The position numbers and the translations under genes are program-made. Below, one piece after another: positions 19,741 to 28,922 of a stretch of DNA of 64,000 bases. Source of the stretch: Maniola hyperantus (lineage: Eukaryota; Arthropoda; Insecta; Lepidoptera; Nymphalidae); assembly GCF_902806685.2 (NCBI RefSeq), contig NC_048560.1, positions 1,776,492-1,840,491 on the forward strand, written 5' to 3'. The first letter of the stretch is position 1, and each line of letters starts with the position of its first letter. The notes beneath the pieces are model-generated. The model saw nothing but the letters and a program-made list of their open reading frames with translations. It had not been told where the DNA came from and ran no database searches.

Positions 19741-19915
19741 AAATATCTCAACCGGTATATGAGTGGACTGAAAACCGAAAGGTCGACGGTTCAAATCCCG
19801 CCCGTTGCACTATTGTCGTACCTACTCCTAGCACAAGCTTGACGCTTAATTGGAGAGGAAAGGGGAATATTAGTCATTTAATATGGCTAATATTCTTTAA
19901 AAAAAAAAAAAAAAA
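19741..19915 (+). mobile_element. SINE-3, near full length
   Basis: tRNA-like head with CTCAACCGGTATATGAGTGG (A box region) and GACGGTTCAAATCCCG (B box), body CTAGCACAAGCTTGACGC and GGGGAATATTAGTCATTTA, and a poly(A) tail of about 17. Other copies: 20930-21060 and 29709-29887. Confidence 0.85.
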
Positions 19916-20204
19916 TACGAGCAGCGCAAAAAGCCGCAACCGCAATAGCTCGGTCGGCGGGGTGATTACGTAAAACGTTGCAGTAGCGACAGCAACGCGA
20001 CAGCAGTAGCAATGCGACAGTTCATTTGCTGTCTCTCTTTTTCTTCTTATTTTGCTTTGTGGCTATTGCTGTCTCTCTCGAGCCGGACGTTTGACAGCAA
20101 GATAAACGCGAGATACGTTATCACCCCGCGGCGGGTTAGCGCAGGGGCTGTGCGGATGTGCGAGACGTACCTACCCCGATTGCCATCTCGACCTGTCGCG
20201 TACT
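19916..20204. mobile_element. MITE-4 long variant, left end lost
   Basis: Shares GTGATTACGTAAAACGTTGC and GCTGTCTCTCTCGAGCCGGA with the composite at 14934-15959 and ends CTCGACCTGTCGCGTACT. The left terminus is replaced by SINE-3. It continues into CAGGGTGTAACCAGAACGCT (20205 on), a repeat also seen near 15960 and, diverged, at 58946. Confidence 0.7.
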
Positions 20205-20396
20205 GTACAGGGTGTAACCAGAACGCTGGCAAAAACGATGACACCCCGCGGTTGTCAAGGCTGGCCCTAATAAAGGCCGTTTACAGCGAGCTTGGTTTTT
20301 AAAGGTGGCCATCGTGGTGAAAAGATTAGTCAGCCTACTGGTTTTGTTTATGTAGTGCTGCTTCCAGGGACACCGGGTGCTTGTGATCGGTATAAA

Positions 20397-20682
20397 ACTA
20401 AGCACCACGCATAGGCATCTTCTAGGCAAGCGCGCTCCATCTTCGGCTACATCATCACTTGCCACCCAGTCCCCCGATTGTGTAAGACTAACCATTTCAT
20501 CGCTATCGCAATCGTCAAGAAATTCTGCTCTTTGATTGGTTGATTCGCTGTTTACATTTTTTCACAGCCAATCAAAGGGCAGAGTTTCTTGACGATTGCG
20601 ATAGCCATGAAATGGTTATTCTTACACAATCGGGGGGCAGGTTTGATTGCAGCCAAGCGATAGTCTATAAATTACAAAAAAA
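20397..20682 (+). pseudogene. LINE-S 3' end split by MITE-6
   Basis: AGGCATCTTCTAGGCAAGCG, then CTACATCATCACTTGCCACC, the MITE-6 insertion, then GTTTGATTGCAGCCAAGCG and poly(A). Without the MITE it aligns with the 3' UTR of LINE-S at 15061-15133. Confidence 0.65.
20470..20637. mobile_element. MITE-6, palindromic, copy 2 (nested in LINE-S)
   Basis: TCCCCCGATTGTGTAAGACT and its near complement close the palindrome; the centre carries CAATCAAAGGGCAGA. CAG on both sides (20467-20469 and 20638-20640) fits a 3-bp duplication, because the LINE-S host reads ...CAGG... at this point. Confidence 0.85.
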
Positions 20683-20929
20683 AACCACGCGGGGAGGCTC
20701 TATTCATGTCGCCGGAATACGACGCATAGAGTCGCTACCCGCTCCGCTCTTGAACGTGCCCGCACCCTGTATGTTAGTGAGAAGATTCAATTATCGGCAA
20801 GAGAGTGTAATGCAATCAAGTAATTGCGACGTCCTCTCCGCTGTAATTGTCTTATTAACATGTGGAGCTGGACTCTTTTTGAAAAAACTCCCGCGCAATG
20901 GCGGCACGTGACTACGGGTTAATTTTTAT
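20683..20929. other. No recognised feature
   Basis: Includes a partly open plus-strand frame (to 20911) with no recognisable domain; probably not coding. Confidence 0.35.
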
Positions 20930-21060
20930 TTTTTTAAAGAATATTAGCCAAATTGCTGACAAATATTCCCCTTTCCCCTCTAATTAAGCGTAAAGCTTGA
21001 GCTAGGATAGGTACGACAATAGTACAACGGGTGGGATTTGAACCGGCGACCTTTCGGTAT
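20930..21060 (-). mobile_element. SINE-3
   Basis: Complement of the SINE-3 body and B box (GGGATTTGAACCGGCGACC), with a T run at the left. A MITE-4 copy abuts it in the region of the A box. Confidence 0.8.
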
Positions 21061-21064
21061 ATAT

Positions 21065-21216
21065 AAGTACGCGACAGGTTGAAATGGCAATCGGAGAGGT
21101 AATGCCCCGCACAGCCGCCGCGCTAACACGGTGCGGGCAAACGCGGGTGACGTGCGGGTGTACGGGGCGTCCACCCGCCTTATACCTCGATTGCAATCTC
21201 AACCTTTCGCGGACTA
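21065..21216. mobile_element. MITE-4
   Basis: AAGTACGCGACAGGTTGAAA and TCAACCTTTCGCGGACTA ends with a GC-rich centre of GTGCGGG repeats. It lies between two SINE heads. Confidence 0.85.
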
Positions 21217-21223
21217 AAGACCG

Positions 21224-21306
21224 AAAAGTTAAAGGTGCATGCTCGGGATCGAACCACGGACCTCCCAGGACGGTGGTAGACGTGTTAACCACTAGGCTAT
21301 CACCGC
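21224..21306 (-). mobile_element. SINE-2 tRNA-like head
   Basis: Complement contains GTGATAGCCTAGTGGTTAAC and GGTTCGATCCCGAGC, the A and B boxes. Confidence 0.75.
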
Positions 21307-21795
21307 TTATTGAAACTTCAAGTTATTATGATCACTAAGTTATCACCTTGAAAATACCATACCAGTCACATAGATTCTAAGTTATTAAGTAAACCAAGTA
21401 TAACTTAGAAAAACAATTATTTCTCACTGACTATGAGTCACTGAGTAACTAACTGAGTGGTGAGTGGTGACTAAACTAAAACTAAATAGCTGCATATATT
21501 CGTGTACAGCCTTTATTTATCATCGATGTAGGATGAATCATTATTAGGTACTTATATTGTTTTAGCACCTAGCACTATCAACACATTTAAAAAAAAAATC
21601 AGATCAGATCAGAGAGAGAATCAGAAAATTTCAAAAATCACCTCACGTAATTTATGGACGCCCCCTAAATAAATAATTTGACTTTGACTTAGACTTTGTT
21701 CCAATAGCTCAGGTAGGTATTAAATGGAGGACTGTAGGTACCTGGAGGATGGTGGCTTATTACCTACTGGGGTATTACCCCAGGTAAGTAAGTAT
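21307..21795. other. Mostly unrecognised; short LINE tail at 21663-21700
   Basis: AATAATTTGACTTTGACTTA resembles the microsatellite tail of LINE-T on the plus strand. The rest carries short GAGTGA/ACTGAG repeats and nothing else recognised. Confidence 0.4.
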
Positions 21796-21954
21796 AAGTC
21801 CCGCAAATTGCTATTGCGCTGAAACCATGGCTCATTAACATCGAAATTTCATTTTGACGTCAGCCGAAATAAAAATATACCATCCGCCCGAAACTTCAGT
21901 CTAGTGCTGAGTCATTAAAATGGCGGCCACGCGCATTAGCAATTTGCGGGACTT
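21796..21954. mobile_element. MITE-2, copy 3
   Basis: Same ends and interior as the other copies; TATA lies on both outer sides of the AAGTCCCGC/GCGGGACTT ends. Confidence 0.85.
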
Positions 21955-22090
21955 ATATACCTAAATACCTAGGCACGTAAACATGACACTTGCCACTCAG
22001 GCTGCAGGCATTTTAATTTTCCTCAACACGTTTTCAATAACTATACCTAAGTATCTACAGCTTACTATAACTATAAGTACGGGAGTAAGT

Positions 22091-22625
22091 TGTGATAGTC
22101 TAGTGGTTAGGACGTCCGCCTTCTAATCGGAGGTCGGGGGTTCGATCCCGGACACGCACCTCTAACTTTTCGGAATTACGTGCGATTTAAGTAATTAAAT
22201 ATCACTTGCTTTAACGGTGAAGGAAAAATATCGTGAGGAAACCTGCATGCCTGAGAGTTCTCCATAATGTTCTCAAAGGGTTGTGAAGTCTACCAATCCG
22301 CACTTGGCCAGCGTGGTAGACCAAACCCTTCTCACTCTGAGAAAAGACCTGTGGCGGTTACCACAATAGAAACTAGATGGCGCTGTTCAATCGATGACGT
22401 AGTCCCGAACAAATGTACCGCCGATAGTAATCGCACTAACGGAGTTTTCTGCAATCTGGACTATATATAAAAGTTTCAAGACATAACCGTCGGCCCAGCT
22501 GGCGCTACCGAGCACAACCAACTGCTCGGTGGGAGATCTCCCCTTTGGTACGGTCGAGCCTGCACACCGCTCCCGTACAGACCATGCTTTGCAGTAAGCC
22601 GGCGATGGGTTGATCATGTTGTTCA
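22091..22625 (+). mobile_element. SINE-2, full length, split by a solo LTR
   Basis: Complete head (GTGATAGTCTAGTGGTTAGG; GGGGGTTCGATCCCGG), body and 3' end (GCCGGCGATGGGTTGATCAT). The LTR at 22350-22579 separates GAGAAAAGACC from ATGCTTTGCAGTAAGCC, which are contiguous in other copies. Confidence 0.9.
22350..22579. mobile_element. Solo LTR of a retrotransposon
   Basis: 230 bp starting TGTGGCGGTTACCACA and ending CTCCCGTACA (TG...CA ends), flanked by GACC at 22346-22349 and 22580-22583. A TATATATAAAAG at 22462-22473 would be its core promoter on the plus strand. Removing it restores the SINE-2 consensus. A 4-bp duplication fits Gypsy-type elements, but the superfamily is not proven. Confidence 0.8.
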
Positions 22626-22831
22626 TGATGAAGTACAGCTACCTACAAGGAAAAAGCTATACCACGTGAATACAGCCGGGATCATCTACAATGGAAATCA
22701 CTCACGATAGTTTAATTTAAACGCTAAAAAAGGCTATACTTCCCTATAGTACGCGATCGGTCGAGATGGTTGTATGAGGCGGGGGTCACCGGTGCTAGCC
22801 CGCACCGGGTTAGCGCGGGGGCTGTGCGGGT

Positions 22832-22883
22832 GTCGTCGTCGTCGTCGTAGTCGTCGTCCCCCCCCCCGTCCCCCCGTCCCCCC
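22832..22883. repeat. GTC repeat followed by C runs
   Basis: About eight GTC units (one GTA variant), then runs of 10, 6 and 6 C separated by GT. The minus strand has enough G runs for a G-quadruplex. Confidence 0.8.
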
Positions 22884-22885
22884 GC

Positions 22886-23039
22886 CTCAAAGTCAAAGTC
22901 AAATGATTTATTCAAAATAGGTAGGTCCTTTCGAATGTCAGTTGTTGGATTTGTAAGATATAGTGGTGATAATTATTTCGCAAACTTAAAACTAGTTTCG
23001 AGGGTTCCAAACGCGCACAAGTCTGAGAATAGAGAGAGC
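22886..23039 (-). repeat. LINE-T 3' end
   Basis: AAAGTCAAAGTCAAATGATT (tail complement), then TTGTAAGATATAGTGGTGAT and AGGGTTCCAAACGCGC. The same order is found at 53193-53385 and 54838-54945. It is a LINE 3' UTR with no coding part. Confidence 0.75.
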
Positions 23040-23082
23040 CTCATACCCCGTTTGCCATCTCAGCCTGTATCGCGGATTGTAG

Positions 23083-23667
23083 TTTATAATAACACAATTT
23101 GCTGTTGTTAGAAACAACCTGTAGGTACTGGAATGATTCTGAGCACAACCTAGATTCAAAGATTCTTTATTTGCGGAAACATTTTACAATGAGATGTTAT
23201 TACATAAAATTTTAGAGTATTCGCATACTCTTCTTACTAATGTACCTAATATGAAAAGAACGGACGCAGTTTGACACTTTTTGATTTTAGCGCACAGTCG
23301 CGAGCCTAGTAGCGTGCACTAAAATTTAGAGTCTTTAAATGTAAAGTTCATGTTCTGTCCCTTTTTAGCATTGTTAAAAAGAGAAGGATGCAGATACTCT
23401 AAAAGTTTAGAGAAAGACAACGGAATCGGTGCTATTGTATCTCCAATACCTAAAGGCTGTTCGTGGGAACCTTCAAGGAAACTTCACGAAAGTAACTTAG
23501 AAAGTGTTCAACTTCCGATATCTGTTTCCAATTTCAAGGAAGGAAAATAAATAACTTCGTAACGCTGACAAGGCGTTCATGAGTCCTACACAGACTAGAG
23601 ATAAGAGCTAGACGGATCATTCGCGTAGATTTTTTTTTCCTACCATAAAGTACCTACCAAACATACT
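23083..23667. other. No recognised feature
   Basis: Contains a short unsupported open frame (23350-23550). The stretch near 23370-23410 looks repeat-like, but no second copy is in the window. Confidence 0.4.
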
Positions 23668-23884
23668 TCCATACTATAATTATATTATTAATGTGAAAGT
23701 GTGTCTGTCTGTCTGCTAGCCTTTTACGGCCGATCCGTTCAACCAATTTTGACGAAATTTGGTACAGCGATAGCTTGCATCCCGGGGAAGGACTTAGGCT
23801 ACATTTATCCCGGAAAATCAAAGATTTCCCACGGGATTTTTAAAAACCTAAATCCAAGCGGACGAAGTCGCGGGCATCATTTAG
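23668..23884 (+). mobile_element. Hel-B, first of a tandem pair
   Basis: 5' TCCATACTATAATTATATTA, GTGTGTCTGTCTGTCTGCTA, GTTCAACCAATTTTGACGAA, GCATCCCGGGGAAGGA, 3' hairpin GCGGACGAAGTCGCGG and end GCATCATTTAG (CTAG changed to TTAG). The next copy starts at the very next base. Confidence 0.85.
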
Positions 23885-24093
23885 TACTTAATATTATAAA
23901 TGTGAAAGTGTGTCTGTCTGTCTGCTAGCTTTTCACGGCCCATCCGTTCAACCGATTGTAACGACATTTGGTACAGAGATAGCTTGCATCCCGGGGAAGG
24001 AAATAGGCTACATTTATCCCGGAAAATCAAAGAGTTCCCACGGGATTTTAAAAAACCTAATTCCACGCGGACGAAGTCGCGGGCATCAGCTAG
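23885..24093 (+). mobile_element. Hel-B, second of a tandem pair
   Basis: Complete to GGGCATCAGCTAG (24093) followed by T. It differs from its neighbour by scattered substitutions, so the two are not a perfect duplication. Confidence 0.85.
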
Positions 24094-24147
24094 TTATAAT
24101 ATAATGACAGCTTTATTGCTACTACCATCTAGCCTATGGGCTAATCT

Positions 24148-24357
24148 TCTCTATATATAAAAATGAATCGCTGAATGTGTTGCTGATCGCAAATCTCGAG
24201 AACAGCTGAACCGACTTCGCTTTATTCTTTTTTTATAATATTCTTTGAAGTACGAGGATGGTTCTTACGGAGAGAAAAATTTAAAAAAATGTAAGTATTT
24301 AAAAAATATATTAAAGAATCGACTGTTAGGCGGTACGAAGTTCGGCGGGTCAGCTAG
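24148..24357 (+). mobile_element. Hel-D
   Basis: TCTCTATATATAAAAATGAA, CGCTGAATGTGTTGCTGATC, ACGAGGATGGTTCTTACGGA and a 3' end CGGCGGGTCAGCTAG followed by T. TC/CTAG ends again suggest a helitron. Related minus-strand copy at 36460-36580. Confidence 0.7.
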
Positions 24358-24438
24358 TAAGAATTATTATTCTAGCTTAAACTTCTACTTATGATTAATA
24401 TCTACATATGACTTGGCTTTTGCAGCACGAACCTTCTA

Positions 24439-24585
24439 TAGTACGCGACAGGTCGAGATGGCAATCGGGTTATGAGGCCGGGGGTACGCCCCGCACACCC
24501 GCACTATCCCGCACCGGGTTAGCGTGGGGGCTGTGCGGGTGTGCGGGGCTTCCCCACTCCGATTGCCATCTCGACCTGTCGCGTA
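24439..24585. mobile_element. MITE-4
   Basis: TAGTACGCGACAGGTCGAGA to TCTCGACCTGTCGCGTA; well-kept ends and a GC-rich core. It shows the uninterrupted sequence ATGGCAATCGGG that is split in the copy at 55883. Confidence 0.85.
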
Positions 24586-24674
24586 GGTTCTGTGGAACAC
24601 TGTTCCACAAAAGAAGTCGCCACAAAGGAAAAATCGGTCAAATGCGAATTTTCATGGCGGCCATTTTGAAATTT

Positions 24675-24846
24675 TGACTATTTGTTGTTATAGCGGCAAT
24701 ACAAATACACATTCTGTGAAAATTTCATCTCTCTTCTATTACGGTTCATGTGATACAGCCCGCTGACAGACAGACGCACGGACGGACGGATGGATGAACA
24801 GCAGAAGCTTTAGTAACTTTGGCACCCTGCGGGTACGGGACCCTAA
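24675..24846 (-). repeat. FP-M left part
   Basis: Complement of the FP-M left half: GTTGTTATAGCGGCAATAC, GACGGACGGATGGATG and GCGGGTACGGGACCCTAA at the end. Confidence 0.7.
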
Positions 24847-25139
24847 TTTTCTTTTATTTCGAAAACAGAAGCAAGAAGTTTTTTCTATTTTTTCCTTTAG
24901 TCTAAAGATTCCAAGCTCTATCTTTCAACCTTGTTAGATAAAATGGCGCCTCTTCGTCATCCGCCATTTGCTTTTTACTGTCGGCCATTTCGTGAGACGA
25001 GAATTTGGCGCGAACGACGAGTTTCGTTTTTCACCGAATAGATGACTTTGAATCCGATTTTATAGATATTTGATAGTTGTAATTCAATGGAAAGCAATAA
25101 AGATTTTCTAAGATATTTTCCTTTATCAGATAAGCGCGT
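24847..25139. other. No recognised feature
   Basis: Contains two GCCATTT motifs and little else. Confidence 0.4.
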
Positions 25140-25296
25140 GAAAATCCATACTATATGTCTGCTAGCTTTTCATGGTTCATTTGTCTGGCCGATTTTGAAG
25201 AAATTTAGTGCAGAGATAGCTTGCATCCCGGGGAAGGATAGACTACTATTGGTCCCACAAAATCAAAGAGTATCCACGCGATTTTAAAAAACGCGG
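25140..25296 (+). mobile_element. Hel-B, degraded
   Basis: TATGTCTGCTAGCTTTTCAT, GATAGCTTGCATCCCGGGGA and AAAATCAAAGAGTATCCACG in family order; both ends are decayed. Confidence 0.65.
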
Positions 25297-25316
25297 TTTA
25301 AATACGGTTTGATAGA

Positions 25317-25376
25317 AAATTTTCGTTCTGAGAGGAGACTCGTGCTCAGTAGTGAGCCGGCGATGGGTTGAAGACG
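25317..25376 (+). mobile_element. SINE-2 3' fragment
   Basis: TTCTGAGAGGAGACTCGTGC, then GAGCCGGCGATGGGTTGA. Confidence 0.7.
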
Positions 25377-25911
25377 ATGATATTTTCGGCGGTCATCAGT
25401 TTACGATAAAACCAAAATTAATCCAGATATAAACAAGTCAACGTTGCTTACCCAGCAAAATCTTTTCTACCGCAAATATCCCACGATTTTTCCATGTTTC
25501 TTCGCACTTTTCTGGATTTTTCCGAACGGATAACTTACTGTTCCTAATTTCGCAGTCCTAACGACCTGAGGGTAAAGGGGCGGGGCCTGCCCCTATCGAG
25601 TTACCTGATTTATTTTATTATACCCTCTTTTGCGAGGAATTTATCTGAAAATGTCTTGTGAATCCTTTTTGGGGTAATTCTAACTAGCTAGGCAATTAAT
25701 TAGGCTCTTTCAAAATGTAGAGCTAATACTACTTTACAATAATTAAGTCAATATTTAATGTAATCATACTAAAATAAATGTAAAGAATCCATACTAAGTA
25801 ATTATAAGGAAGTCAATGCTTCACTATATAATATGACGAATTTCCAAAAAACTCATATTTTACCTATGTATTATTTTCTTTCATAAAAATAAGACTCAAT
25901 TTTATTTATTA
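25377..25911. other. No recognised feature
   Basis: Unique-looking sequence; one GGGGCGGGGCCTGCCCC self-complementary block near 25576. Confidence 0.45.
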
Positions 25912-26123
25912 TTTAGATACAAGTTAGCCTTTGACTGCAATCTCACCTGGTGGTAAGTGATTATGCACTCTAAGATGGAAGCGGGCTAAACTGGTAAGGG
26001 GTAAGGCAGTTTTTATTAAACCCATGCCCCTTTGGTTTCTACACGGCATCCTACCGGAACGCTAAATCGTTTGACGGCATGGCTTTGCGGGTGAACTAGC
26101 CATGGCCGAAGCCTCCCGCTAGA
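25912..26123 (-). mobile_element. SINE-1, head missing
   Basis: Complement of the body and tail (TGCAATCTCACCTGGTGGTA; CGGAACGCTAAATCG; GCCATGGCCGAAGCCTCCC). Confidence 0.8.
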
Positions 26124-26237
26124 CAAAATTTCAATTTTTGGAAATAAAGCCCAATTCGAAGATAGAACAATTGTTTCAATGAAAACATTAAAAGAATTCC
26201 ACTAAAGTTTGCACCGTTGATATACTTAAACCTAAAG

Positions 26238-26553
26238 ATCATCATCATCCTGATCAACCCATCCCCGGCTCACTACAGAACACGGGTCTCCTCTCAGAGT
26301 GAGAAGTGTTTTGACCATAGGCTACCACGCTGGCCATGTGCAGATTGATAGACTTCACACACCCTTGAGAACATTATGGAGAACTCTCAGGCATGCAGGT
26401 TGCTTCACAATATTTTTCCTTCACCGTTAAAGCAAGTGATATTTAATTACTTAAAACGCACATAACTCCGAAAGTTACAGGTGCGTGCCCGGGATCGAAC
26501 CACCGACCTCCGATTAGAAGGCGGACGTCCTAACCACTAGGCTATCACAGCTT
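26238..26553 (-). mobile_element. SINE-2, full length
   Basis: ATC-rich tail complement, CCCCGGCTCACTACAGAACA, GAGAACATTATGGAGAACTC, then the B box (GGGATCGAACCACCGACC) and A box (CCTAACCACTAGGCTATCAC) complements. All modules are present. Confidence 0.9.
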
Positions 26554-26790
26554 CTCCTAAAGATACACAGTGACAATTTTAAACAGGGTCAGTAAGTGCA
26601 TTTGCATTAGTTAAGTTTACTTCTCCAGCAAGACTGTGAAGATTCATCGTGAGAATATTTGAGAAAAGAAACGTGACAACTGCTGTCGTACTAAGTATAC
26701 CTATTTATTCGATAGCTATATCATAGATAACCTTTTCCACTAGAGCTGATAATATCTCTGGTGGAAAGGCACTCTAAATTGTACTTAGAG
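26554..26790. other. No recognised feature
   Basis: TATCTCTGGTGGAAA near 26754 is an imperfect inverse of TTTTCCACTAGAGCTGATA just before it. Nothing else seen. Confidence 0.35.
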
Positions 26791-26979
26791 TACCTACGCG
26801 CTAAAATAATGTACATCAGCCTTTAGAATGACATTTCGGCTTTGTAGAGCGTTGTCTCTGTCACTCATACCTATAATAAGACGTTTTGTCGGTCTCAACG
26901 ACAGAGCCAATGCTATACAAATCCGCTATCTCCTTCTAAAGGTCGATATAGGTACATTATTTTCTGCCTCGTGCTGTAC
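26791..26979. mobile_element. MITE-5, uninterrupted copy
   Basis: TAATGTACATCAGCCTTTAG on the left and CTAAAGGTCGATATAGG with GTACATTATTTTCTGCC on the right are inverted; TTTGTAGAGCGTTGTCTCTG pairs with GACAGAGCCAATGCTATACA. Confidence 0.8.
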
Positions 26980-27026
26980 GACCTTTACGATTTATCGTGT
27001 AGAAGTAAATCTGATTGCAACGCCAA

Positions 27027-27178
27027 TAAAATAAAATAAAATAAAATAAAAACTTTTTTTTATTCAATTAAACTTTTACAAGTATTTTTAAATCGTCAGC
27101 TGCATCTACCACTGGTTCGGAATGCCTTTCCTACCGAGAAGAACCAGCAAGAAATTCGGAGGTTGCTCTTTTCAAATA
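27027..27178 (-). repeat. LINE-J 3' end
   Basis: AATAAAATAAAATAAAATAA tail, then ATTCAATTAAACTTTTACAA and GAGAAGAACCAGCAAGAAAT, the complement of the 3' UTR seen at 52480-52600. Confidence 0.65.
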
Positions 27179-27654
27179 TTTGATATAATTACAATATTAT
27201 GCCATGTATAAGAAAAGTATTTACGGTCCTGCGCTTTGTTGGAACGAGCTGCAGGTCAAATCCACGCTCTTTATATAATAGTCTTGAGTCTTGACAACGG
27301 ATAGTGTATGGATGTCTTCGACAGTTTTATATGAACGATTTTCAGCGAAAGAAACAAGAACAGATAGGGAAATGTCTGAAAACTTTAACCGCATTTTACA
27401 CTCAAAAACCTCCCTTACGCAACCGTTATAAAGCTCAATGTGCTACAGCAGCGCTCCGCATGCATATGCATAAATGTAACTCGAATAATTGGCCCTGCTT
27501 CATCCGGATTGTGCAAAAGAGTATTAAAAGCATAAATTCGGGGAAGTTTTTACCAATTTTTCGAATAGTCGTGTTTGAATGGGGCGGTAAAATTGCGCTT
27601 TTTGTTTAAAAGACAGTTTGCTTTTTGTCTGAAAGACAGTTTCCACAAATATAA
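27179..27654. other. Unrecognised; short open frame at 27304-27609
   Basis: A 101-residue plus-strand frame has no recognised domain, no homologue in the window and no supporting context; it is not called as a gene. Confidence 0.4.
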
Positions 27655-27790
27655 ATACAAAAAGAATATTTATTTATTCAAATAAACTTTCACAAGTGCT
27701 TTTGAATGGTCAAAAGAATTTTACCAACAATGGTTCGTAAAGCCCTTTCTACCAAGAAGACAGTTTTAAAAGACTTGCTTATAACTAAAT
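27655..27790 (-). repeat. LINE-J-like 3' end, diverged
   Basis: TTATTTATTCAAATAAACTT, CACAAGTGCTTTTGAATGGT and TTCTACCAAGAAGACAG correspond to 27027-27178 in the same order. Confidence 0.5.
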
Positions 27791-28110
27791 ATAGGTAAAT
27801 GAATGAAAACGTTACATCTTTTTTTTTGTTATATATTTCTTTGATTTATTGTAATATTTTGTAGTTATAAATTTGATATTAATTTAACGTTACATCTTAT
27901 AAAACTGATTTTATAGTAGCGTTTTAAGTAGCGTCTGGCCGCGGCTTCTAGCTGACAGACACACTTTCGCTTTATAATATTGGCTGTTTCTGAATTGTTA
28001 CACTTTAGAACTGAGGTATTATTATAATAATAATTATGTAGGTACTTACAGTCATTTAAATCTAACTTTAGTACATATTTTCATACAAATGCAAGATAGG
28101 AATATTAGTT
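27791..28110. other. AT-rich stretch with a small helitron-like piece
   Basis: CTGACAGACACACTTTCGC near 27952-27972 is a minus-strand 5' piece of a helitron-like element. Otherwise nothing is recognised. Confidence 0.4.
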
Positions 28111-28922
28111 AGGTATAGTAGTTTAGGGTAACGCGAGAATGTGTTGAGGCGTGGTATTAGTCGCCCGCGTCCGTTCCGTGCACGCGCCGTCGCGCGTCGC
28201 ATCCGAGTCGCCATGCAGTCGCAGTTGAGGCGACACCACATTATGAGGCAAACCTACTAATCTGTCGTCTTTAGGTATAGCAGTTTAGGGTAACGCGAGA
28301 ATGTGTTTGGAGCGTGGTTTTAGTCGCCCGCGTCCGTTCCGTGCACGCGCCGTCGCGCGTCGCATCCGAGTCGCCATGCAGTCGCAGTTGAGGCGACACC
28401 ACATTATGAGGCAAACCTACTAATCTGTCGTCTTTAGGTATAGCAGTTTAGGGTAACGCGAGAATGTGTTTGGAGCGTGGTTTTAGTCGCCCGCGTCCGT
28501 TCCGTGCACGCGCCGTCGCGCGTCGCATCCGAGCCGCCATGCAGTCGCAGTTGAGGCGACACCACATTATGAGGCAAACCTACTAATCTGCCGTCTTTAG
28601 GTATAGCGGTTTAGGGTAACGCGAGAATGTGTTGGAGCGTGGTTTCAGTCGCCCGCGTCCGTTCCGTGCACGCGCCGTCGCGCGTCGCATCCGAGTCGCC
28701 ATGCAGTCGCAGTTGAGGCGACACCACATTATGAGGCAAACCTACTAATCTGCCGTCTTTAGGTATAGCGGTTTAGGGTAACGCGAGAATGTGTTGGAGC
28801 GTGGTTTTAGTCGCCCGCGTCCGTTCCGTGCACGCGCCGTCGCGCGTCGCATCTGAGTCGCCATGCAGTCGCAGTTGAGGCGACACCACATTATGAGGCA
28901 AACCTACTAATCTGCTGCCTTT
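28111..28922. repeat. Five tandem GC-rich units of 162-163 bp
   Basis: Units start at 28111, 28273, 28436, 28599 and 28761, each with AGGTATAG. They share TTTAGGGTAACGCGAGAATG, CGCCCGCGTCCGTTCCGTGC, ACGCGCCGTCGCGCGTCGCA, GCCATGCAGTCGCAGTTGAG and ATTATGAGGCAAACCTACTA. Differences are few (CAGTTT/CGGTTT, GTCGTC/GCCGTC, single-base indels), so the expansion is recent or homogenised. It is CpG-rich in an AT-rich setting. Each unit can encode a 15-residue peptide starting MQSQLRRHH; I see no reason to think it is made. Function unknown. Confidence 0.95.

Larger units (their letters stand above)
22747..23082. mobile_element. MITE-4, split by a LINE-T tail
   Basis: Left TAGTACGCGATCGGTCGAGA, right GCCATCTCAGCCTGTATCGC. 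The interior expanded into GTC repeats and C runs. LINE-T (22886-23039) is inserted with a GCCTC duplication on both sides. Confidence 0.75.

Noticed and set aside
28111..28922. CRISPR-like array
   Set aside because: The units are contiguous, 162-163 bp, with no unique spacers, and the setting is eukaryotic.
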